This document shows, piece after piece, positions 58,174 through 64,000 of a stretch of DNA of 64,000 nucleotides. This DNA is from Lysinibacillus cavernae (GTDB lineage Bacteria > Bacillota > Bacilli > Bacillales_A > Planococcaceae), in assembly GCF_009724685.1 (NCBI RefSeq), contig NZ_WMEF01000016.1, forward strand, positions 1 through 64,000. Direction: 5' to 3'. The translations under genes were made by a program, and so were the position numbers. The notes beneath the pieces are model-generated. The model saw only the letters and a program-made list of their open reading frames with translations. It made no database searches and was not told the origin of the DNA. Within the stretch, counting starts at the first letter, position 1. Each line of letters begins with the position of its first letter.

Positions 58174-59519
58174 GCATTGTTACGAGAGGAAATTGTTCGT
58201 GGATTTTTCTTAATGTACCAATAAATGAGCAATGCAGTAATTCCCTCTGCCACCGGGAAGGTCCACCAGATTGCCTGAGAGCCAAAAACTTTAGGCAATA
58301 GAATAAGTGTAGGGATAAATAAAATAATACTGCGTAGTAACATAATAGTTGTGGCAATACGAATTTTTTCAATGGATTGAAAGAATTCTGCAAACACCAT
58401 ATTGATTCCTAAGAATACATAGCCAATGGCAAAGTGAATAAAGCCTTGTGTTGCCATACTACGGATTTCGAAAGTGCTATCTCCGAATAAAGACACTAAC
58501 TGTGAAGGGAATAGCATGGCGATAAGAGCTGTCGTTAGCCCTAAGATAAACGCAGTAGTTAACCCGATTCTTAATAATGCTGTTAACCGGTCTACTAATC
58601 TTGCACCGTGATGATAACTAACTAATGGTTGTAAGGCCATACCGATACCAAGGAAAACTGTTAACAGCACAGTATGGATATAGTTGACCATTGCATAGGC
58701 TGTTACACCATTTGCTCCTAAATAGTGTAAGAAGGTAACGTTATACAAAATAACGATAACGGCTACAGAAGCTTCCACGATAAAACTAGGTAGTCCAATA
58801 GCAAAAATTTTTCTTAGATCTGACAAATTGAAAAATGAAGTGACAAATTTCAACTCAGATTGTGGACGGAAAAAATGAAGGCATAACACAGACGTACCTA
58901 TAATTGTAGCGATTGATGTTGCTAAGGCACAGCCTGTAACACCATAGTCAAGTACGAAGATAAAAACATAATTTAAGAGTATATTCAATACCGATGTCGT
59001 AATTAAGCCCAGCATAGCAAGCTTTGGGTTACCATCATTTCGAATAAAAATACTTAAAAGATTTTCAATTGTGTAAAATACACCAAATAGCAAAATAACA
59101 TGTAGATATTGTTGTACATATGGATACGTATCATCACTCGCTCCAAATATATATGAAATATCCTTTAGATTTAACATAAGGAATCCAATAATCGTTAGTA
59201 CAACAATGAGCATCGTAATAAAAGCCAGTGTAAAAAGCTGATGTGCTCGTTGCTTATTGCCCTCCCCAAGTGAAATTGAGAAAAGCGTAGCTCCCCCCAT
59301 ACCAATCCATAGAGAAAGAGAAAGTAAAATGGAGAAAATCGGAACAGCTATATTAACCCCTGCTAACGCTGTAGGTCCCACGCCGTGACTAACGAAAATA
59401 CCATCCACCAAAATATTGACAGACATCAAAAGCATACCAATCATAGCTGGGAATAAATAGGATAAAAACAATGGTTTCAGTGGTCTTGTTTCAATTGGAT
59501 TAATGGTTGTCATGTCCAT
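58170..59519 (-). CDS. MATE-family multidrug efflux transporter
   Basis: A 449-residue antiporter with 12 helices in two homologous halves. Typical segments are MLLMSVNILVDGIFVSHGVG in helix 1, LWIGMGGATLFSISLGEG and IRNDGNPKLAMLGLITTSVLN, as in the MepA/NorM group. It would export cationic drugs using a sodium or proton gradient. It overlaps the upstream acetyltransferase gene by 20 bases, both under a MerR-type promoter. Confidence 0.9.
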   Translation of the reverse strand: MDMTTINPIETRPLKPLFLSYLFPAMIGMLLMSVNILVDGIFVSHGVGPTALAGVNIAVPIFSILLSLSLWIGMGGATLFSISLGEGNKQRAHQLFTLAFITMLIVVLTIIGFLMLNLKDISYIFGASDDTYPYVQQYLHVILLFGVFYTIENLLSIFIRNDGNPKLAMLGLITTSVLNILLNYVFIFVLDYGVTGCALATSIATIIGTSVLCLHFFRPQSELKFVTSFFNLSDLRKIFAIGLPSFIVEASVAVIVILYNVTFLHYLGANGVTAYAMVNYIHTVLLTVFLGIGMALQPLVSYHHGARLVDRLTALLRIGLTTAFILGLTTALIAMLFPSQLVSLFGDSTFEIRSMATQGFIHFAIGYVFLGINMVFAEFFQSIEKIRIATTIMLLRSIILFIPTLILLPKVFGSQAIWWTFPVAEGITALLIYWYIKKNPRTISSRNNA

Positions 59520-59967
59520 GCACCTCCAACACCATTACTTTTTCTCCTTTGTCATCTAGTTCACCATTAAACATAAAACCAAATTGTTTATACAACTGAA
59601 TAGCTACTGAATTATCGTCATAAACACTTAAATATATTTGGAGACAGTTGAACTTTATTGTTAAGTAATAAATAAGTTGCTGTAAAAAATGTTTACCTAG
59701 ACCTTGCCCTTGATATTGTTCATCGATCAGATAGCGATCGAGCCAAACGCGTTGACTGTGATCTTCATGAGGGAATATGCCATACATAGCGAAGCCTATA
59801 ACGGTGTTATCCTTATACAGTCCTAAAGGTGTAAAGCGCCGATCAATTTCCGCCTCTGCTAAGCATTGGTCTGTAGTTTCAATAAAATGTTGCTGATCGT
59901 CAGCGATGCGTAATGCTAAAATTTCCTGCTTGTTTAAAGCTGTAATGTCACGAATCTCCGTGAACAT
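59500..59967 (-). CDS. GNAT acetyltransferase, BltD-like
   Basis: A 155-residue GNAT enzyme with RYLIDEQYQGQGLGKHFLQQL (about 78-98) as the acetyl-CoA motif and LSVYDDNSVAIQLYKQFGF as motif B, resembling spermine/spermidine acetyltransferases of the BltD type. It is the first gene in a minus-strand pair with a MATE pump, divergent from a MerR-type regulator: the same layout as the B. subtilis blt locus (regulator, pump, acetyltransferase), but with MATE instead of MFS. Confidence 0.83.
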   Translation of the reverse strand: MFTEIRDITALNKQEILALRIADDQQHFIETTDQCLAEAEIDRRFTPLGLYKDNTVIGFAMYGIFPHEDHSQRVWLDRYLIDEQYQGQGLGKHFLQQLIYYLTIKFNCLQIYLSVYDDNSVAIQLYKQFGFMFNGELDDKGEKVMVLEVHGHDNH

Positions 59968-60005
59968 AATGTCAAAACCTTTCTATTTTTAGTGTGAATA
60001 GGTAC

Positions 60006-60036
60006 AATCTAAAGTATATAGTTACTATATAGTCAA
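60006..60036 (-). promoter_or_regulatory. MerR-type promoter with 19-bp spacer and operator
   Basis: On the minus strand TTGACT (60036-60031) and TAGATT (60011-60006) are 19 bases apart, the elongated spacing characteristic of MerR-activated promoters. The spacer contains the palindrome TATATAGTTACTATATA (60015-60031). The MerR regulator encoded next door should bind and realign the promoter when it senses ligand. Confidence 0.88.
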
Positions 60037-60053
60037 GGGAGGAAACTCAAATA

Positions 60054-60884
60054 ATGCTTAATAAAAATGTAAAATATTTTACAACTGGTGAGTTTGCTAA
60101 AATATGTAAAATAAATAAACAAACACTCATTTATTATGATCAAATTGGTTTATTATCTCCCATCATGAAAGACAGTAAAGATTATCGGTATTATTCACTT
60201 GCTCAATACGATTTTTTTAGTGTCATTGAGTTGTTAAAGGCAGTAGGAATGTCTTTGAAGGATATTCAGCGGTATATGGCGGAAAAATCACCGGAGAATT
60301 TTTTAGAATTGATGCACCAACAAAAGGAAATTGTAGCGAAGAAACGTCGAGAGCTAGAAATGATTGAAAATATCATTGATGTCAAACTTAAAACAACAGA
60401 GGAAGCACTACATCTTGATTTTGATGACATCACGATTGAATATTTCCCTGAGGATACATTGTACCTCAGTAAAAATATTGAAAATTCTACAGAAGAGCAG
60501 TTTGTGAAGGCTGTATCTGATTTTATCGAAGAATTAGATCGATCTCAGCTAGATTCGGGTTATCCAATCGGTGGGATTACAAGGAGAGAGCAAGTACTAG
60601 CAGGTAATTATGATAATTATAGCTATTTATATATTGAGCAGCCTAATCCAAGAGAAGGGCATCCTTATTTTAAAGCAATAGAGGGCGAATTCGTTATTGG
60701 TTACCATGTAGGACCTTCTACAAAGCTTGATGAGACATATACACGATTATTTAATGTCATGCATAAAAAGGGCTATGAATTAGGTCAATACGTTTATGAG
60801 GAATATATTTATGATGCCGTTATTAAAAATCGAGAAGAAGAATATGTGACAAAAATTATGATGGAAGTAAATAAAGTTAAATAA
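60054..60884 (+). CDS. MerR-family multidrug regulator (BltR/BmrR-like)
   Basis: A 276-residue regulator with an N-terminal MerR winged helix (about 8-75; FTTGEFAKICKINKQTLIYYDQIGLL), a coiled-coil dimerisation helix (about 80-125), and a C-terminal GyrI-like effector domain (about 130-274) that binds drugs in BmrR. It is divergent from the MATE/acetyltransferase pair, whose promoter has the matching 19-bp spacer. GGGAGG precedes ATG. Confidence 0.9.
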   Translation: MLNKNVKYFTTGEFAKICKINKQTLIYYDQIGLLSPIMKDSKDYRYYSLAQYDFFSVIELLKAVGMSLKDIQRYMAEKSPENFLELMHQQKEIVAKKRRELEMIENIIDVKLKTTEEALHLDFDDITIEYFPEDTLYLSKNIENSTEEQFVKAVSDFIEELDRSQLDSGYPIGGITRREQVLAGNYDNYSYLYIEQPNPREGHPYFKAIEGEFVIGYHVGPSTKLDETYTRLFNVMHKKGYELGQYVYEEYIYDAVIKNREEEYVTKIMMEVNKVK

Positions 60885-61059
60885 CTTTCACAGGGAAAAG
60901 GAACTAAAATAGTTGAGTAATTTATCATGTTTGAAAGCTTAGATGTCAGTAAAATAATAGCATTTTGCAGTTTTGATGAAAATTACCCTAATCAGTAAAT
61001 GATTTCCTGACGATAAAAAATAGATTGATGAATTTAGTCCGATGTGGAGTTGAGGTAGA

Positions 61060-62361
61060 ATGTGGATCGAGCGTTGGCATCACCTGTTAAAACAATTGAA
61101 ATGTCAAGGTGCTTGTATACCGCCAATTGAAATACGGCCCGTAGCTACTGAGCAAGAGCTATGGATGGTAGAGGAACGACTTGGTGTACAAATCCCTAAG
61201 GAGTTCCGTCATGCATTACAAAATTGCTCTCAGCAAGTAAGTATTTTTTGGTCGTTACCCGACGTGGCTATACTACCTACTAAATTGGTTGACACGCCTT
61301 CAGGTGATTTTGGCTGGAGCTTGAGAGACTTGGATTTTCCTTACTTTGGTGAGAATGATGAATTGAATGAACAGCAATACTTACAATTTTATACTGGTGG
61401 TAACGGGGATGCACTTCTCATCAAGCTTGAAGATGAATCTATTTGGTATTGGAGCCATGAAGAAGATGTGTTTGATTTTCTTGCAACTAACTTTCATGCT
61501 TATGTCGACAACATAACGACTTTAGGCTGTATTGGAGTAGACTGTGGACAGCACCGACAGTTTTGTGATGAGAATGGATTGAATGTTCATAAGACTAGCT
61601 CACAAATATGGCTAACATGGCTGGAACAATATGTGACCTTTAATCTAAAACAAGCTAAATCTAGCCTAGAATCTTTACTTCTTTATGTTTCCATGCATGG
61701 TGCAAATGAAGTCAGCGTGCAGGAGGCCTTTTTACGTTTTGATAGCGGGAAGGTGTATCAGGCTATTAGAAACCGGATTGAGCAGGCCCTATCACCATCA
61801 CACCAAAAAGCATGGAGTGAAGTGTTAGTCAAGGTATGTGCTAACGAGGCTGAAAAGTGGGTAAGAGCGCTTTGGCAAGTGAATAATGATATACCAAGTT
61901 GGCTTCGTGATTATTTAACGGCACATTGTTTGCCAGCAAATGAAGGTCAATTATTCATCCTGGAGGATATCGAAAAAGATAGGGTTGATGCCTACATTGC
62001 ATTATGTCGATTACGCCATTTTCATCACCCAAACATTATAGAATGGATGAAGTCCTATACTGCATTTCCAATCGATGGCTGGGATACACTTTTGGCAGAA
62101 TCACAGCCAAGTGCAGAAACTTTATTAGAGTGGCTGAATGGTAGTGAAGTAGAAAGGCTTACTTCAATCAGAGCAATTTCCTATATGATGCAGCAGGGAA
62201 TGATTCCAACAACGATTGTTGACGAGGAAAAATGGCGACCGTTGCTGACTTATTGGACGGAGCATGAGGTTCTTCGAAAAAATAAACAGCTGTTTAGCCA
62301 GGCTCTTAATGGTTTAGAGAATTGGATACTAAAATGCTATATGCCACAAAGGAGAGAGTAG
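61060..62361 (+). CDS. SMI1/KNR4-domain protein
   Basis: A 433-residue protein. The N-terminal 150 residues form a SMI1/KNR4 domain (EELWMVEERLGVQIPKEFRH-like helix, then FYTGGNGDALLI and IWYWSHEEDVFDF), and the rest is a largely helical region of unknown family. SMI1 domains are common among immunity proteins for polymorphic toxins and also in general regulators. No toxin gene is nearby, so an orphan immunity or other scaffold role is equally possible. It is followed directly (1-base gap) by a DUF4272 gene. Confidence 0.8.
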   Translation: MWIERWHHLLKQLKCQGACIPPIEIRPVATEQELWMVEERLGVQIPKEFRHALQNCSQQVSIFWSLPDVAILPTKLVDTPSGDFGWSLRDLDFPYFGENDELNEQQYLQFYTGGNGDALLIKLEDESIWYWSHEEDVFDFLATNFHAYVDNITTLGCIGVDCGQHRQFCDENGLNVHKTSSQIWLTWLEQYVTFNLKQAKSSLESLLLYVSMHGANEVSVQEAFLRFDSGKVYQAIRNRIEQALSPSHQKAWSEVLVKVCANEAEKWVRALWQVNNDIPSWLRDYLTAHCLPANEGQLFILEDIEKDRVDAYIALCRLRHFHHPNIIEWMKSYTAFPIDGWDTLLAESQPSAETLLEWLNGSEVERLTSIRAISYMMQQGMIPTTIVDEEKWRPLLTYWTEHEVLRKNKQLFSQALNGLENWILKCYMPQRRE

Positions 62362-62362
62362 T

Positions 62363-63538
62363 TTGAATCATTTTACGATATTTGCTTCCAAAAATGATAC
62401 AGATGATATTCAAGATAAACTATCGGATGTATTTGCAAAAGGCTTTGCTATTGAGAAAAGGGATAACGAATATATAGTAAAATCCAAAGGGTTTTTCAAA
62501 AAATATAGATGTTCAATTAACGTTCTATCTGAAGATACGGATCCAGATTATTTTGCAAAAAATATCCCCGGGATGATGGGGTATTACGATGCTATTCCCT
62601 TTGAAGATGAACGTCTAAAAGAACTGGTCATGATTCAAATATCCGTGTTCAATACAGTCATTGCTATCGAAATGGACAAAGAGATGACAGATGACCATAT
62701 GCAACTATTTACAAACCTACTAGCAAGCGTAGGGGGTATTGGTTTTCTACCAGGCGGCACTTTGTTAGATCAGAACGGGGTAGTTATTGTTTATCCTAAT
62801 GGAGAATCAGGTCCATCTGACTTTAGACCTCATGCTTGTACAAGGAAGATAAAAGCTCAAGAGATAACATCAGCACAGGGAGAAGCGCGGAAAAATAAAA
62901 CCATTGCTTTTTTAACAAATAAAGAGATACCTTATGCAGCATCACTTCCACAGCTGCCACCATTAGAAAGCTACTACTTTAAAAGCCAAGAAGAAATTGC
63001 TAAAAGAGCAGTTGCGCTGTTAATTATTATTCAATTTGCCTGTGATGTTGCGCAAAATGGCAATATTGAGGAATCTAGAGATTTCTTCACCAATATGCTG
63101 CGTAAATATGAGGTGCAGGAATGGGTAACGGATCATGAAAAGCTCTTTTTTGAGGCTAGGAATCCGAGTACACAAGAGGCTGTCAATATTTCATGGCAGT
63201 ATGAGGCCTATTGGACACTCATTTGGGCATTGGGTCTTGTGGAAGAGTTAAATTTCCCAGATGATGTGTGCGATTGTGAATATGCTATCCAGGTCGTTTC
63301 AGGATGTGAAACATTCGAACAATTTTATGATCAAACGACTATGCGTGATAAGGAAGAGATGTTAGACGAAGCTGATAAGATTTACAGATTACATTGGGCT
63401 TGTGTAGATAGTCGAATAAATGGACAAGTAGCTCCTTTAGCGTTAAATGAAAGTGTTGTGATGGAAAGACGCAGGGGCTTATTTTGGATAATTGGGTATC
63501 AACAAGAAGAATGGGATACCATTTCGATGGATACTTAA
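62363..63538 (+). CDS. DUF4272-domain protein
   Basis: A 391-residue cytoplasmic protein. The N-terminal 150 residues are a beta-rich domain; from about 190 on it matches DUF4272, with AKRAVALLIIIQFACDVAQN, WQYEAYWTLIWALGLVEEL and KIYRLHWACVDSRINGQ, ending with the VVMERRRGLFWIIGY segment. Function of DUF4272 is unknown; it co-occurs with SMI1-type proteins. The start is TTG 62363 behind GGAGAGAG, coupled to the SMI1 gene. Confidence 0.8.
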   Translation: MNHFTIFASKNDTDDIQDKLSDVFAKGFAIEKRDNEYIVKSKGFFKKYRCSINVLSEDTDPDYFAKNIPGMMGYYDAIPFEDERLKELVMIQISVFNTVIAIEMDKEMTDDHMQLFTNLLASVGGIGFLPGGTLLDQNGVVIVYPNGESGPSDFRPHACTRKIKAQEITSAQGEARKNKTIAFLTNKEIPYAASLPQLPPLESYYFKSQEEIAKRAVALLIIIQFACDVAQNGNIEESRDFFTNMLRKYEVQEWVTDHEKLFFEARNPSTQEAVNISWQYEAYWTLIWALGLVEELNFPDDVCDCEYAIQVVSGCETFEQFYDQTTMRDKEEMLDEADKIYRLHWACVDSRINGQVAPLALNESVVMERRRGLFWIIGYQQEEWDTISMDT

Positions 63539-63576
63539 AACAATAGCAAACTAGGATACTAGTTTGCTATTGTTGT
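63539..63576. terminator. Bidirectional terminator
   Basis: Bases 63539-63554 pair perfectly with 63559-63574 (16 bp, loop GATA). It lies between converging genes; a T-run follows only weakly, but the 16-bp stem is very strong. Confidence 0.82.
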
Positions 63577-63586
63577 ATAAGAAAGG

Positions 63587-64000
63587 TTATTTTACATAAG
63601 TTGGTTTGCTCACTTTATCGATCAAAAGAATACCATCGTATTGATCGCGCGGGACAAGGCTTTCTTGCATGATGCCCCAGCTAAAGGACAAGCGCGGTTC
63701 AAACATCCACGAGTTACCTCGCTCGTTTTGACGATTGCGCAAATCAATGAATGTATATGGTTTGTTAGTGGAAGACAGAATATCCTCAATAGAACCCTTG
63801 ATAGGTGGTAAAACAGCCATTGGTTCACCCATATTATTTGCTGTCTCCCCACTTGTCATATATAATCCTAAAACATAGCTATATTTCTTGTAGATATCTG
63901 GTAAACGTTCACCCATAAATTTGACTGGATAAGGCGAGCCCATGACTTCCGTTTGTGCTTTGCGGATATGGTCATTATGTGCCCAAACGATAAACTTTTC
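63587..64000 (-). CDS. Erythromycin-esterase-family protein, C-terminal part (cut by window edge)
   Basis: The last 138 residues of a protein read in from the right edge on the minus strand. FIVWAHNDHIRK at the start is the conserved catalytic-His segment of the erythromycin esterase (Ere) family, followed by MGSPYPVKFMGERLPDIYKK and a C-terminal sheet. Many family members in Bacillus are not macrolide esterases (for example succinoglycan- or stress-linked), so the substrate is open. No start is visible in this window. Confidence 0.8.
   Translation of the reverse strand, partial: EKFIVWAHNDHIRKAQTEVMGSPYPVKFMGERLPDIYKKYSYVLGLYMTSGETANNMGEPMAVLPPIKGSIEDILSSTNKPYTFIDLRNRQNERGNSWMFEPRLSFSWGIMQESLVPRDQYDGILLIDKVSKPTYVK

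Overview
The window looks like a chromosomal segment of a low-GC, endospore-forming member of the Bacillaceae, most likely Lysinibacillus or a close relative. The evidence is the arginase-sigW-rsiW-cdaA-cdaR-glmM-glmS order, a glmS ribozyme, a spore protein Tlp, and AT-rich intergenic DNA with SigA-type promoters and Bacillus-type ribosome binding sites. The genus is inferred from gene content only; no search was run.

Layout. 1-750: the end of a tRNA array (Asn, Glu, Val, Tyr, Gln, Lys). 850-9,900: a conserved housekeeping block with arginase, the cell-envelope sigma factor SigW and its anti-sigma factor, the c-di-AMP synthase CdaA with its regulator CdaR, and the amino-sugar enzymes GlmM and GlmS, the latter behind a ribozyme. 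10,050-15,370: an accessory stretch with a methyltransferase, an SDR, an ECF sigma/anti-sigma pair, remnants of IS3- and IS1595-type transposases, a flavin oxidoreductase fragment and several copies of a GGGCC/GGGCGC-centred repeat. 15,400-19,750: a Fur-controlled siderophore uptake module on the minus strand. 20,000-26,900: secreted or surface proteins, Tlp, a second ECF/DUF4179 pair and a MarR gene. 26,900-28,500: a second histidyl-tRNA synthetase behind a His-rich leader peptide and attenuator. 28,600-33,000: a YtrA-type ABC operon and an ABC exporter pair. 34,560-39,010: a putative thiazoline/N-carbamoyl amino acid utilisation cluster with LysR regulator and sodium symporter. 39,235-41,600: a MocR regulator overlapping ddl. 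42,630-44,460: an Msr-like ABC-F protein behind an ErmDL-like leader peptide. 44,590-64,000: small regulators, acetyltransferases and detoxification modules: an MhqR-box operon, a TetR-controlled MFS/LLM/esterase operon, a MerR-controlled MATE/acetyltransferase operon, a SMI1/DUF4272 pair, and a partial erythromycin-esterase-family gene at the right edge.

The strongest theme is control by nascent peptides and RNA structure. Three separate leader systems can be read directly from sequence: the glmS ribozyme, the His-codon leader before hisS2, and the macrolide-arrest-like leader before the ABC-F gene. The second theme is small stress or drug-response cassettes, each with its regulator next door and a recognisable operator: Fur box, MhqR box, TetR palindrome, MerR 19-bp spacer and a YtrA-type palindrome. 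Accessory DNA is mixed with decayed mobile-element ends, so much of the window outside the housekeeping block has probably been rearranged.
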